DNA from: Cellulomonas fimi ATCC 484
GTDB taxonomy: Bacteria > Actinomycetota > Actinomycetes > Actinomycetales > Cellulomonadaceae
NCBI RefSeq assembly: GCF_000212695.1
Contig: NC_015514.1
Coordinates: 3,658,001 to 3,722,000 of the forward strand
Length of the DNA: 64,000 nt
Direction of reading: 5' to 3'
A program made the translations under genes and the position numbers. The notes beneath the pieces are model-generated. The model ran no database searches, had not been told where the DNA came from, and saw only the letters and a list, made by a program, of their open reading frames with translations. Shown piece by piece: positions 1 to 9,462 of this stretch (position 1 is the first letter of the stretch; each line of letters opens with the position of its first letter).

Positions 1-885
1 GGTGCGCAGCGGGGTGTCGGCGGGCGGGTAGTTGTCCCACGTGACGAGGTCGAGGTGCTCGGCCCAGCGGTGGTAGTCGACCGGCTGGTACAGGCCCATG
101 AAGTTCGTCGTCACGGGGGTCGTGGCGTCGTGCGCGCGGATCGCCGTCTTCTCGGCGACGAACCCGCCGAGCAGCGCGTCGGACATGAACCGCCGGTAGT
201 CGAGCGTCGTGCCCTGGAACGCGGTGTGGTTCGGGCCGCGCCAGTGCTCGGACAGCATCGTCGGCGGCTGGACCTGCGCCCAGTCCGTGTAGGTGTGGGA
301 CCAGAACGTCGCGTTCCATGCGTCGTTGAGGCGGTCGAGCGTGCCGTACCGGTGCCGCAGCCAGCCGCGGAACGCGTCCGCGCACAGGCCGCAGTAGCAG
401 GCGCCGCCGTACTCGTTGCCGACGTGCCAGGCGACGACGGCCGGGTGGCCCGCGTACCGCTCCGCGAGGCGCGACGCCAGCGCGACGGACAGCCGGCGGA
501 AGTCCGGCGACGACGGGCAGTGGTTGTGCCGCTGCCCGTACACGTGCCGCCGCCCCTCGACGTCGACGCGGCACGCGTCGGGGTAGGCGCGCGCGAGCCA
601 GGGCGGCATCGCGCCCGACGGTGTCGCGAGCACCACGTCCCGGCCGGAGGCGGCGGCCCTCTCGACGATCGCGTCGAGCGTCGTGAAGTCGTACCGGCCC
701 TCCTCCGGCTGCAGGTGCGCCCACGCGAACACGCCCACCGTGAGGGTCGTGACGCCCGCGAGGTCGAAGGCCCGGTGGTCGTCCTCCCACACGTCGCGCG
801 GCCACTGCTCCGGGTTGTAGTCGCCGCCGTAGCGGACCTGCCGACGGGCCTGCCTGCGGACCTGCTCGGTGGTGCGGGACGTCAT
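1..885 (-). CDS. GH42 beta-galactosidase, N-terminal part (cut by window edge)
   Basis: Hydrolyses terminal beta-galactosides, probably on imported oligosaccharides because no signal peptide is seen. The 295 visible residues begin at an ATG (883-885) and hold the N-terminal half of the TIM barrel: GGDYNPEQWP near residue 20, GVFAWAHLQP near 50, and WHVGNEYG at 153-160, with Glu158 the expected acid/base. Cys123, Cys163, Cys165 and Cys168 (HNHCPSS and CYCGLC) match the zinc-binding cysteine cluster of many GH42 enzymes. The nucleophile region lies outside the window. It is the last gene of the GH3-permease-binding protein operon, 93 bases after the binding-protein gene and behind a strong hairpin, so its expression may be lower. 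Confidence 0.93.
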   Translation of the reverse strand, partial: MTSRTTEQVRRQARRQVRYGGDYNPEQWPRDVWEDDHRAFDLAGVTTLTVGVFAWAHLQPEEGRYDFTTLDAIVERAAASGRDVVLATPSGAMPPWLARAYPDACRVDVEGRRHVYGQRHNHCPSSPDFRRLSVALASRLAERYAGHPAVVAWHVGNEYGGACYCGLCADAFRGWLRHRYGTLDRLNDAWNATFWSHTYTDWAQVQPPTMLSEHWRGPNHTAFQGTTLDYRRFMSDALLGGFVAEKTAIRAHDATTPVTTNFMGLYQPVDYHRWAEHLDLVTWDNYPPADTPLRT

Positions 886-930
886 GCGGGCGGTCTCCAG
901 ACGATCGACGACGGGTGCGGACGAGCGGAC

Positions 931-964
931 GGCCGGCCCCGCGCGACGGGGCGCGGGGCCGGCC
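931..964 (-). terminator. Hairpin between binding-protein and GH42 genes
   Basis: Perfect 14-bp inverted repeat (931-944 with 951-964) around a 6-base loop, almost all G/C, 15 bases past the stop of the binding-protein gene. There is no clear T-run. It could be a partial terminator or a 3' stabiliser that leaves the binding protein more abundant than the downstream GH42 enzyme. Confidence 0.6.
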
Positions 965-978
965 GGGGACCTGCGGCG

Positions 979-2643
979 TCAGCCCTTGGCGGCCAGCGCC
1001 TGGTTGTACGTGTCGACGTACTGGTCGACGTTGAGGCCCTTGAGCTCCGTCATCCACGCGTCCCACTCGGACATCGGGCGCGACCCGAGGATGAACGCGG
1101 CCGTGTTCTGCAGGACCGAGTCGTTGAGCGCGGACTGCCAGAGCGTGACCTGCTCCTGCTGCATCTCGTCGAGCGGCGCGGCCGGTGCGAGCGGCAGCTC
1201 CTCCTTGTCCGCCATCGACTCGACGAACTCCCGCGTGCTGTCGGTCTGCATCGAGCCGATGAGCTCGTCCGTCGAGCCGTTCGCGAACATGAAGACGCCG
1301 TTGCTGAAGCCGAAGTCGGCGTTGAGCTTCTTGGTGCCGGCCGGGTTCAGGCCGTTCCAGTCGACGTCCGCGGCGAGCGTGCGGGTGTCGCCGTCCTTCG
1401 TGTACGTCGTGCCCTCGACACCCCACTGCGAGAACTCGATGCCCTCGTCCGAGTAGTACAGCCAGTCGATCCACTGCAGCAGGGCGAGGAAGTGCGGCGA
1501 GTCCTTCGCCGTCGACGACAGCATGAAGCCCGACGCGATGCGCGAGCCCGCCGCCACGTTGTCACCCGCGGGGCCTGCCGGGACGCGGATGAGCTTGACC
1601 TCGGCCGACGTGTTGCCCGCGTCGGTGAACGTCTTGCGGTACGTCGTGACCTCCTGCGTGTTGCCGGAGATCGCGAGCGACTGGCCCGAGCCGAACTTCT
1701 GGACCGCGGTGTCGTCGTCCTGCGTCAGCGACTCGGGGTCGAGCAGGCCGTCCTCCACCAGGCTCGCGAAGTACTCGACGAGCTCCTTGTACTCGTCGGT
1801 CGTCGGCGCGTAGACGAACTTCTCCTGGTCCTCGTCGAACCACAGGCCCTGGCCGAAGCCCCAGCCCGCGATGGTCCCGAAGGCGGGCGCGGCGATGTTG
1901 AGCGTCGCGCCGAGCGGGGTGTTGTTGTTCGTCGACCAGCGGTCCGACATGGGCCACACGCCGGGGTTGGCGGCCTTGAGCTTCTCGAGCGCGTCGCGGA
2001 AGTCGTCCCAGGTCTCCGGCTCGTCGGTGATACCCGCGGCGTCCCACAGGTCCTTGCGGACCGCGATCGAGTACTGCGGCTGCGGCGACTCGTACAGCCC
2101 GGGGAGCATGTAGTACTTGCCGTCGGCCTGCTCGAGCGAGTCGAGGTAGTCCTGCAGCCCCCACTCCTCGATCTTCTGCTGGAAGTTCGGCATGTACTGC
2201 ACGTAGTCCGACAGCGGGAGGATCGCGCCGCCCGACACGAACTGCGTCTCCTGGCCCTTGTAGGTCACCGGGATGAAGTCCGGCGCGTCGCCCGAGCTGA
2301 TGATGAGCGACTTCTTCTGGTCCCAGTCGGACAGCGGCGCGCTCGTGATGTCGAACGTGACCTTGTGCTTGTCCTCCATCTCGGAGAAGAACAGCCAGTC
2401 CTGGTTCAGCGGGTAGTTCGGGTGGTCGCGGTACAGCAGCCCGAACTCGACCGGCTCGGTCGCGACGAACTCGGTGCCGGCCGCGAAGTCCTCCATCGCG
2501 CCGACCCTGTTGGCCTCCGGGATGCCGCCGCCGTCACCGGTCTCCTCGGCGGTCGGCTCCGACGACGAGCACGCCGCCGTCAGCGCCAGCGCCAGGACCG
2601 CGACCGACGCCGCAGCGCCCGCACGCTCTCGTGCTGCCCTCAT
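979..2643 (-). CDS. Sugar ABC transporter substrate-binding lipoprotein (LplA/YtcQ-like)
   Basis: Extracellular lipid-anchored receptor that delivers an oligosaccharide to the two permeases encoded just upstream. The start ATG at 2643 gives 554 residues beginning with a lipoprotein signal peptide: basic N-terminus, hydrophobic stretch, then LTAAC with Cys25 as the lipidation site and a Ser/Glu-rich linker. The length fits the large COG1653 subgroup paired with LplB/YtcP-type permeases (about 500-560 residues), which is longer than typical CUT1 receptors. The ligand cannot be read from sequence; GH3 and GH42 in the same operon suggest a beta-linked plant oligosaccharide. The gene starts 53 bases after the permease stop. 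Confidence 0.9.
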   Translation of the reverse strand: MRAARERAGAAASVAVLALALTAACSSSEPTAEETGDGGGIPEANRVGAMEDFAAGTEFVATEPVEFGLLYRDHPNYPLNQDWLFFSEMEDKHKVTFDITSAPLSDWDQKKSLIISSGDAPDFIPVTYKGQETQFVSGGAILPLSDYVQYMPNFQQKIEEWGLQDYLDSLEQADGKYYMLPGLYESPQPQYSIAVRKDLWDAAGITDEPETWDDFRDALEKLKAANPGVWPMSDRWSTNNNTPLGATLNIAAPAFGTIAGWGFGQGLWFDEDQEKFVYAPTTDEYKELVEYFASLVEDGLLDPESLTQDDDTAVQKFGSGQSLAISGNTQEVTTYRKTFTDAGNTSAEVKLIRVPAGPAGDNVAAGSRIASGFMLSSTAKDSPHFLALLQWIDWLYYSDEGIEFSQWGVEGTTYTKDGDTRTLAADVDWNGLNPAGTKKLNADFGFSNGVFMFANGSTDELIGSMQTDSTREFVESMADKEELPLAPAAPLDEMQQEQVTLWQSALNDSVLQNTAAFILGSRPMSEWDAWMTELKGLNVDQYVDTYNQALAAKG

Positions 2644-2696
2644 GATTCTCCTTGTCGTGGAACTCCGTCGTCCTGCACGGGGGAAGGGGATGGGAC

Positions 2697-3620
2697 CTAC
2701 TGCTTGACCGCGCCGAGCATCACGCCCGACACGAAGTACCTCTGGATGAACGGGTAGAGGCAGAGGATGGGCAGCACCGTGAGGAGCATCGTCACGGACT
2801 GCACGTTCGCCGCGATCTGCGTGAGGTCGTCCGTCGACCCGCCCTGGATCGACGTCCCCGACGTCACGCCCGCGAGCAGGTTCCGCAGGTACATCGTCAC
2901 GGGGTAGAGGCGCGGGTCGTCGATGTAGAGGAACGCCCCGAACCAGCCGTTCCAGAACGACACCGCGTAGAACAGCAGCATCGTCGCGACGACCGCCTTC
3001 GACAGCGGCAGGACGACGCGGAAGAAGATCCCGTACGTCGTCATCCCGTCGATCGCCGCGGCCTCCTCGAGCTCGCTCGGGAAGTTCTCGAAGAACGACT
3101 TCATCACCAGCAGGTTGAACACGCTGATCGCGTTCGGCAGCACGATCGCCCACATCGTGTTGCGCAGGCCCAGCTCGCTGATGAGGACGTAGTTCGGGAT
3201 GAGACCGCCGTTGAAGAACATGGTCGCGACGGCCACGCCGATGAAGAACGTCCGCCCCTTGAGGTTGCGGCGCGACAACGCGTACGCGTACGTCGTCGTG
3301 AGCGCCATCGCGATGGCCGTGGCGACCACCGTGTAGACGACCGTGTTCCGGTAGTTGAGCCAGAACATGTCGTCGCCCATGACGACGCCGAACGTCGTGA
3401 GGTTGAACCCGCGCGGCACGAGGTTCACCTGGCCGGAGTTGATGTACCCCTCGGACGAGAACGCCTGCGCGACGATGTTGACGAACGGGTACAGCACGAG
3501 CGCGCAGATCACGACGAGCAGCAGCGCGTTCACGACCCGGAACGTCCGGTAGGCGCGCGAGTCCTGGACGACGCGCGGCTTCGTGGTGACGGCGGCGGGC
3601 TTCGACAGGTCGGTGGTCAC
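2697..3620 (-). CDS. Sugar ABC transporter permease (LplC/YtcP-like)
   Basis: Inner-membrane half of a CUT1-type importer, 307 residues with six predicted membrane segments. The cytoplasmic EAA loop is visible as EEAAAIDGMTTYGIFF around residue 200, where the shared ATPase should dock. The GTG at 3620 is chosen because it overlaps the preceding permease's TGA in a GTGA junction; an adjacent GTG at 3623 is the only close alternative. The C-terminus (YFVSGVMLGAVKQ) is typical of the LplC/YtcP subgroup. No ATP-binding subunit is encoded nearby. Confidence 0.92.
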   Translation of the reverse strand: MTTDLSKPAAVTTKPRVVQDSRAYRTFRVVNALLLVVICALVLYPFVNIVAQAFSSEGYINSGQVNLVPRGFNLTTFGVVMGDDMFWLNYRNTVVYTVVATAIAMALTTTYAYALSRRNLKGRTFFIGVAVATMFFNGGLIPNYVLISELGLRNTMWAIVLPNAISVFNLLVMKSFFENFPSELEEAAAIDGMTTYGIFFRVVLPLSKAVVATMLLFYAVSFWNGWFGAFLYIDDPRLYPVTMYLRNLLAGVTSGTSIQGGSTDDLTQIAANVQSVTMLLTVLPILCLYPFIQRYFVSGVMLGAVKQ

Positions 3621-4702
3621 CACAGGCTCGCCCCTACGGTCTTGCGCGAGATCGCGTTGGCGGACAGGACGAGCGTCACGCCGATGACCGCCTCGAACAG
3701 GCCGATCGCGGTGGCGTAGGAGACGCTGTTCGAGACGATCCCGACCCGGTACAGGTAGGTCGAGATCACGTCGGCCGTCGAGTAGATGAGCGGGTTCTGC
3801 AGCAGCAGGATCTTCTCGAAGCCGACCGCCATGAACGTGCCGACGTTGAGGATGAGCAGCACGACCATGGTCGGCCGGATACCCGGCAGCGTGATGTGCC
3901 ACGTCTGATGCCAGCGGTTGGCGCCGTCGATGCGCGCCGCCTCGTAGAGCTGCTCGTCGATCGTCGTGAGCGCCGCGAGGTAGAGGATCGTGCCCCACCC
4001 GACCGTCTGCCAGACCTCGGAGGTCAGGTAGATCGTGCGGAACCACGACGGCTCCTGCAGGAACGTGATCGCGTCGCCGCCCAGCGCCGTGACGATCTGG
4101 TTGACCGTGCCGTTCACGGCCGTGAGCTGGAAGACGACGCCCGCGACGATGACGACCGACATGAAGTGCGGCAGGTAGGAGATCGTCTGCACGGACCGCT
4201 TGAACGTCCGCGAGCGCACCTCGTTGAGCATGAGGGCGAGCAGGATCGGTAGCGGGAAGACGATCACGAGCGTGAGCAGGCCGAGCACGACGGTGTTGGT
4301 GAACGCGTGCCAGAACTGCTGGTCGTTGATGAACATGCGGACGTAGTAGAGGCCTACCCACTCGTCGCCGAACATGCTCGACCCGGGCCGGAACCGCCGG
4401 AACGCGACCACGTTGCCGAGGATCGGCACGTAGCGGAACACGAGCAGGAACAGCAGCGGCAGGACGAGGAACGTGTAGAGCCGCCAGTCGCGCGTGAGGG
4501 CCTGCCGCCACGTGACGCGCGGGGGGCGCACGACGACGCCGCCGGGCGTGGTGTACGGCTGCGGCCGGCGACGCGGGCCGCGCCGTGGGCTCGGCGGCGC
4601 GGTGCCGACGGGGGGCGGGGCCTGCGCGGCGACCCCGACGGGCGGCGGCGCACCCGGGGTCGTCGCGACGCCCGCGACGACGGGCTCCTGGACGCTGCTC
4701 AT
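3617..4702 (-). CDS. Sugar ABC transporter permease (LplB-like)
   Basis: Partner permease of the LplC-like protein, 361 residues. A Pro/Gly-rich cytoplasmic tail of about 70 residues precedes the first membrane segment (YTFLVLPLLFLLVF), which is longer than in most LplB proteins. The EAA loop reads YEAARIDGANRWHQTW. The ATG at 4702 overlaps the stop of the GH3 gene (ATGA), implying translational coupling. The family imports oligosaccharides or polysaccharide fragments; the substrate here is inferred from the neighbouring hydrolases. Confidence 0.92.
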   Translation of the reverse strand: MSSVQEPVVAGVATTPGAPPPVGVAAQAPPPVGTAPPSPRRGPRRRPQPYTTPGGVVVRPPRVTWRQALTRDWRLYTFLVLPLLFLLVFRYVPILGNVVAFRRFRPGSSMFGDEWVGLYYVRMFINDQQFWHAFTNTVVLGLLTLVIVFPLPILLALMLNEVRSRTFKRSVQTISYLPHFMSVVIVAGVVFQLTAVNGTVNQIVTALGGDAITFLQEPSWFRTIYLTSEVWQTVGWGTILYLAALTTIDEQLYEAARIDGANRWHQTWHITLPGIRPTMVVLLILNVGTFMAVGFEKILLLQNPLIYSTADVISTYLYRVGIVSNSVSYATAIGLFEAVIGVTLVLSANAISRKTVGASLW

Positions 4703-7035
4703 GCCGGCACCACCTCCGGTGCGTCGCTCGTGACGGTGACGTGCGTGACGAGGTGCCGCGTGTGGTCGACCGTGCGCTCGGCGCCGACGAGGCGGGCGGC
4801 GAGCGTCGTGTGCACGTCGGCGCTGGACCGCGCGACCCGCAGCTCGACGTCGCCCGGCTCGACGACGCGCGTGCCGTGCAGCCCGGTGAACGCGGTGACG
4901 TCGGCGGGGACGGTGAACGTCAGGCGGGCCCGCTCCCCCGGCGCGAGCGCGACGCGGCCGTACCCGACGAGCCGCACGACGGGCCGCGTGACCTGGGCGA
5001 CCGGGTCGTGCAGGTAGAGCTGGACGACGTCCGCACCGGCGGTGGTGCTCGTGTTCGTGACGTCGACCTCGACGAGGGCCTCGCCGTCGACGGCCCAGTC
5101 CGGGCCCCCGACGAGCCGCGCGTCCCAGTCGAACGACGCGTAGGACAGCCCGTGCCCGAACGCGTACGCCGGCGTCGGGTCGACGTCCGAGACCTGGGTG
5201 CGCCGGCCGAGCGGCTGCGAGAGGTACGTCCCGGGCTGGCCCGACGGGTCGGCGGGCAGGCTCACGGGCAGCCGCCCCGACGGCGACACCGCTCCCGTCA
5301 GGACCTCCGCGAGCGCCTGACCGCCGCGCTGCCCGGGGAAGAACGCCTGCACGACGGCCGCCGCCCGGGTCGCGAGGTCGCCGAGCGCGTACGGGCGGCC
5401 CGTGAGCAGCAGCAGGACCACGGGCGTACCCGTGTCGAGCAGCGCGCGCACGAGGTCGGCCTGCACGCCGGGCAGGCGCAGGTCGGTCGCGTCGCAGCCC
5501 TCCCCCGACGTGCCGCGGCCGAACAGCCCCGCCCGATCGCCGACGACGGCCAGCACCACGTCGGCCGCGCGCGCCTGCTCGACGGCCTCGGTGAACCCGG
5601 ACCGGTCGGCGTCGGTCACGTCGCAGCCGCGGGCGGTCGTGGTCGCGACGCCCGCGTCGCGCAGCGCGCCGAGCACCGTCGGGATGTCGATGCCGATCGC
5701 GTGGTCGGGGTGGTGCACGCCCACGTGCGCGGGGAACGAGTAGCAGCCGAGCATCGCGTACGGGTCGTCGGCGAGGGGCCCGACGACGGCGACCCGCGCA
5801 CCCGGGGCCAGCGGGAGCGCCGCGTGCGGGTTGGTCACGAGCACGACGGACTCCCGGGCGAGGCGCAGCGCGAGGTCGCGGCCCTCGTCGTCGTCGAGCG
5901 TGAGGCCGTCGACGTCCGCGGGCAGCGGGTCCCAGCCTGCGTCGAGGAGCCCGAGCTCGGCCTTCTGCCGCAGCACGCGCCGCAGGGCCCGGTCGACGAG
6001 CGCCTCGTCGACGTCGCCGCGGGCCAGCGCCGCGCGCAGCGGCGTGCCGTAGCAGTGCACGCTCGGGAGCTCGACGTCGACGCCTGCGGTCAGGGCGAGC
6101 GTCGCGGCGTGCGCGTCGTCGGCCGCGACGCCGTGCAGCGTGTGCAGGAAACGGATGCCGAAGTAGTCGGCCACGAGCGTGCCGTCGAAGCCCCACGTGT
6201 CGCGCAGCAGCGTCGTGAGCAGCCGGCGGTCCGCGGCCGACGGGACGCCGTCGAGCTCGGCGTAGGAGTGCATGACGGAGCGCGCGCCGCCCTCGCGGAC
6301 GGCCATCTCGAACGGCGGCAGGATCACGTCGGCGAGCTCGCGCGGGCCGATCGAGACGGGTGCGAGGTTGCGGCCTGCACGGCTCGCGGAGTACCCGGCG
6401 AAGTGCTTGAGCGTCGCGACGACGCCCGCCTGCTCGAGGCCGCGCACGTAGGCCGTGCCGACGGTCGCGACGAGGTACGGGTCCTCGCCGATCGTCTCCT
6501 CGGTACGGCCCCAGCGGTAGTCGCGCGTGACGTCGAGGACGGGGGCGAGGCCTTGGTGCACGCCGGCGGCACGCATGGTCGCCCCGATGCGGCCGGCCAT
6601 GCGCTCGACGAGCTCGGGGTCGAAGCTCGCGCCCCACGACAGGGGCACGGGGTACGCGGTGGCCTTCCAGGCGGCGAACCCGGCGAGGCACTCCTCGTGC
6701 ACGAGCGCGGGGATGCCGAACCGGTTGGCGGCGGCGATCTCGGCCTGGGACGCCGCGAGGGAGCGTGCGCCGGCGACCGGGTCGACGGGTGCCGAGCCGA
6801 AGGGGCGCGTGAGCTGCCCGAGCCCGTCGGCGATGACCTCGGACCAGCCGAGCCCGTCGGCGGTCATCTCGGCCTGGTGCGGGGCGACGCCCGCTCCCGA
6901 CGCGTCCGCCCCGACCCACAGCCCGACGAGCTGGGAGACCTTCTCGTCGAGGGTCATGGCCGCGACGAGGGCGTCGGCGCGTTCGTCCGCGCTCAGCGCC
7001 TCGTCCCGCCAGGCGGGTGTCGGTGCGTCGGTCAC
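4699..7035 (-). CDS. GH3 beta-glucosidase/beta-xylosidase-like glycosidase
   Basis: Retaining exo-glycosidase of family GH3, 778 residues, probably cytoplasmic since no signal peptide is present. It shows the usual order: N-terminal barrel with LKHFAGYS (Lys210-His211), nucleophile Asp290 in the motif VADYFGIRF, an alpha/beta sandwich domain, and a C-terminal fibronectin-III-like domain (GYGRVALAPGERARLTF). The GTG at 7035 is preferred because GAGAGGGGG lies about 8 bases upstream; an in-frame ATG at 7179 would add an unusual extension across the promoter. Glucosidase and xylosidase activities cannot be separated by reading. It heads the transporter operon, so it probably acts on the imported sugar. 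Confidence 0.9.
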   Translation of the reverse strand: MTDAPTPAWRDEALSADERADALVAAMTLDEKVSQLVGLWVGADASGAGVAPHQAEMTADGLGWSEVIADGLGQLTRPFGSAPVDPVAGARSLAASQAEIAAANRFGIPALVHEECLAGFAAWKATAYPVPLSWGASFDPELVERMAGRIGATMRAAGVHQGLAPVLDVTRDYRWGRTEETIGEDPYLVATVGTAYVRGLEQAGVVATLKHFAGYSASRAGRNLAPVSIGPRELADVILPPFEMAVREGGARSVMHSYAELDGVPSAADRRLLTTLLRDTWGFDGTLVADYFGIRFLHTLHGVAADDAHAATLALTAGVDVELPSVHCYGTPLRAALARGDVDEALVDRALRRVLRQKAELGLLDAGWDPLPADVDGLTLDDDEGRDLALRLARESVVLVTNPHAALPLAPGARVAVVGPLADDPYAMLGCYSFPAHVGVHHPDHAIGIDIPTVLGALRDAGVATTTARGCDVTDADRSGFTEAVEQARAADVVLAVVGDRAGLFGRGTSGEGCDATDLRLPGVQADLVRALLDTGTPVVLLLLTGRPYALGDLATRAAAVVQAFFPGQRGGQALAEVLTGAVSPSGRLPVSLPADPSGQPGTYLSQPLGRRTQVSDVDPTPAYAFGHGLSYASFDWDARLVGGPDWAVDGEALVEVDVTNTSTTAGADVVQLYLHDPVAQVTRPVVRLVGYGRVALAPGERARLTFTVPADVTAFTGLHGTRVVEPGDVELRVARSSADVHTTLAARLVGAERTVDHTRHLVTHVTVTSDAPEVVPA

Positions 7036-7081
7036 GCTCGGTGCCCCCTCTCGGCCCACGTCCTCGTGGGCGTCGCAACTA

Positions 7082-7152
7082 TCGCCGTCGTTGGCGAAAG
7101 CGGATCGAATCGGAACGTAGGCAGCGCCGGGTGAGCGTGTCAACCGTTTGCC
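7082..7152 (-). promoter_or_regulatory. Promoter of the GH3/importer operon with two candidate LacI sites
   Basis: On the minus strand TTGACA (7138-7143) and TACGTT (7114-7119) are separated by 18 bp, a near-consensus vegetative promoter about 80 bases before the GH3 start. A LacI-type half-palindrome with AAnCGnTT core (7139-7152) overlaps the -35 box. An inverted repeat TCGCC-N6-GGCGA (7082-7097) lies just past the expected transcription start. The divergent LacI gene is the obvious candidate regulator. Sites are read by eye. Confidence 0.55.
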
Positions 7153-7282
7153 AAGATTTGCCGTGGCGCCGCGCTTCACCCGGACAGATCACCCCGAAGG
7201 CGGACGGGTGGCCCCGCCCCCGGTGCTACGTTCGGACGCGATACTTGCGGTCGGCACGCGGTTGCCAGGAAGAAGGTCGGCC

Positions 7283-8356
7283 ATGACCAGCAGCGACGCG
7301 AGCGACGCGCACACCGTCGACGACGACGGACCGGTCGCCGGCGCGGGCCGCGGCAACCCGACGATCGCGCTCATCGCCGCCGAGGCCGGCGTGTCCGTCC
7401 CCACCGTGTCCAAGGTGCTCAACGGCCGCACCGACGTCGCCGCGGTGACCCGCGCACGCGTCGAGGAGGTCATCGACCGCTACCAGTACCGGCGGCGGCG
7501 CGGCCGCACCACGACCGGCCCCGGCCTGCTCGACCTCGTCTTCCACGAGCTCGACTCCGCATGGGCCACCCAGATCATCAAGGGCGTCGAGGAGGTCGCC
7601 GGGCCTGCGCGCATCGGCGTCGTCCTGTCCGAGCTCGGCGGGGCGCACCGCCCCCGGCAGGAGTGGCTCGACGACGTCCTCGCACGCCGCCCGCGCGGCG
7701 TCATCCTCGTGCTGTCCGACCTCGACCCCGCGCAGCGCCGCCAGCTCGAGACCCGGTCCATCCCGTTCGTCGTCGTCGACACCGCGGGCGAGCAGCCCCC
7801 CGGCGTGCCCGTCGTCGGCTCCGCCAACTGGGCCGGCGGCCTCGCCGCGACGCGGCACCTGCTGTCGCTCGGGCACCGGCGCGTCGCCGTCATCTCCGGG
7901 CCCGTCGACGTCCTGTGCAGCCGCGCCCGCATCGACGGCTACCGCAGCGCGCTCGACGAGGCCGGCATCGCCGTCGACCCCACGCTCGTCCGGTACGGCG
8001 ACTTCTTCGTCAACGGCGGCTACCGGCACGGGCTCGAGCTCCTGTCCCGGCCCGACCGCCCCACCGCGATCTTCGCCGGGTCCGACTTCCAGGCGCTCGG
8101 CGTCATGCGTGCCGCGCGCGAGCTGGGCCTGCGGATCCCCGAGGACGTGTCGATCGTCGGCTACGACGACCTGCCCGTCACCGAGTGGCTCGGCCCCGCG
8201 CTCACCACCGTCCACCAGCCGCTGCACGAGATGGCGGCCACCGCGACCCGCATGGTCCTCGCGCTCGCCCGCGGCGAGAGCCCCACCAACCAGCGCATCG
8301 ACCTCGCGACCGAGCTCGTCGTGCGCGAGAGCACCGCACCCCCGCCGCCCGCCTGA
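7283..8356 (+). CDS. LacI-family transcriptional regulator (importer operon)
   Basis: Sugar-responsive repressor, 357 residues. A disordered N-terminus of about 25 residues precedes the helix-turn-helix (IALIAAEAGVSVPTVSKVLN), followed by a periplasmic-binding-protein-like sensor domain ending in the usual TELVVRES strand. The ATG at 7283 follows AGGAAGAAGG. It diverges from the GH3-permease-receptor operon, so local repression relieved by an imported sugar is the likely role. The hinge helix is Arg-rich (YQYRRRRGR), which is unusual but seen in XylR-like actinobacterial members. Confidence 0.9.
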   Translation: MTSSDASDAHTVDDDGPVAGAGRGNPTIALIAAEAGVSVPTVSKVLNGRTDVAAVTRARVEEVIDRYQYRRRRGRTTTGPGLLDLVFHELDSAWATQIIKGVEEVAGPARIGVVLSELGGAHRPRQEWLDDVLARRPRGVILVLSDLDPAQRRQLETRSIPFVVVDTAGEQPPGVPVVGSANWAGGLAATRHLLSLGHRRVAVISGPVDVLCSRARIDGYRSALDEAGIAVDPTLVRYGDFFVNGGYRHGLELLSRPDRPTAIFAGSDFQALGVMRAARELGLRIPEDVSIVGYDDLPVTEWLGPALTTVHQPLHEMAATATRMVLALARGESPTNQRIDLATELVVRESTAPPPPA

Positions 8357-8434
8357 CCGCCGCACCGCCGGCACCACACCCCCGCGGCCCCCGCCGCCCG
8401 ACCCGGCGCGACGACGCGCCGCCCGGAGGACGCC

Positions 8435-9427
8435 ATGGCCCTGTTCGACCTGCCCCTCGCGGAGCTCGAGCGGTACCGGCCGCAGGTGGTCGAGCCCGAC
8501 GACCTCGACGCGTTCTGGGGGGCGACGCTGACCGAGGCGCGCGGTCTCGGCGACGACGTCCGGCTGGAGCGCGTCGCCACCGGCCTCACGCTCGTCGACA
8601 CCTGGGACGTGACGTTCCCCGGCTTCGGCGGGCACCCCGTCCGCGCCTGGTACACCCGCCCCGCGGGAGTCGACGCGCCGCTGCCCGCCGTCGTGGAGTT
8701 CCTCGGCTACGGGCGCGGCCGCGGCCTGCCCGGGGAGCGGCTGACCTGGTCGAACGCCGGGTACGCGCACCTGCTCGTCGACACGCGCGGGCAGGGCGGG
8801 CAGCACGGCAACGGCGGCGACACCCCCGACCCGGTCGGCAGCGGGCCTGCCGCCCCCGGGTTCGTCACGCGCGGCATCCTCGACCCGTCGACGGCCTACT
8901 ACCGGCGCGTCTACACCGACGGCGTCCGGGCCGTCGACGCGGTCCGCACGCTGCCCGGCGTCGACCCGTCACGCGTCGCCGCGCTCGGCAACTCCCAGGG
9001 CGGCGGCATCGCGCTCGCCGTCGCCGGCCTGGTCCCGGACCTCGCCGCCGTCGCCGCGAGCGCACCGTTCCTGTGCCACGTGGAACGCGCGCTCGCCCTC
9101 ACCGACGCCGACCCGTACGCCGAGGTCGTCCGCTACCTCGCCGTGCACCGCGGGCACGAGGCGCAGGTGCTGCGCACCCTGTCGTACCTCGACGGCGTGC
9201 ACCTCGTCCGGCGGGCCCGAGCCGCCGCGCTGTTCGGCACGGGCCTGCGCGACACCGTGTGCCCGCCGTCCACCGCGTTCGCGGCCTTCCACGCCTACGC
9301 CGACGACGACCCGTCGGTCCCGCGCGAGATCGCCGTCTACCCGTTCAACCACCACGAGGGCGGCGACGCGCACCACGTCGCCCGCGTCCTGTCCTGGTTC
9401 GCCACCCACCTGACCCCGCCCGGCTGA
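8435..9427 (+). CDS. CE7 acetyl xylan esterase / cephalosporin-C deacetylase
   Basis: Removes acetyl groups from xylo-oligosaccharides and related acetylated compounds. The 330-residue length is standard for CE7. The family signature RGQGG is at 118-122, the nucleophile Ser187 sits in GNSQGG, and Asp273 (GLRDTVCPP) and His306 or His307 (FNHHEGG) complete the triad. No signal peptide is seen, so the enzyme is probably intracellular, as usual for CE7. It lies 78 bases downstream of the LacI gene in the same direction and may be co-transcribed, which supports an acetylated xylan-derived substrate for the neighbouring importer. Confidence 0.93.
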   Translation: MALFDLPLAELERYRPQVVEPDDLDAFWGATLTEARGLGDDVRLERVATGLTLVDTWDVTFPGFGGHPVRAWYTRPAGVDAPLPAVVEFLGYGRGRGLPGERLTWSNAGYAHLLVDTRGQGGQHGNGGDTPDPVGSGPAAPGFVTRGILDPSTAYYRRVYTDGVRAVDAVRTLPGVDPSRVAALGNSQGGGIALAVAGLVPDLAAVAASAPFLCHVERALALTDADPYAEVVRYLAVHRGHEAQVLRTLSYLDGVHLVRRARAAALFGTGLRDTVCPPSTAFAAFHAYADDDPSVPREIAVYPFNHHEGGDAHHVARVLSWFATHLTPPG

Positions 9428-9462
9428 TCCGGGTCCGGTCCGTGAGTCCGGGACGGCGCCGG

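Noticed and set aside
55..2757. A 900-codon open frame on the plus strand opposite the GH42 and binding-protein genes
   Set aside because: At this GC content antisense frames stay open by chance. Its product is Arg/Val/Glu-rich low-complexity sequence with no domain, while the opposite strand encodes recognisable proteins.
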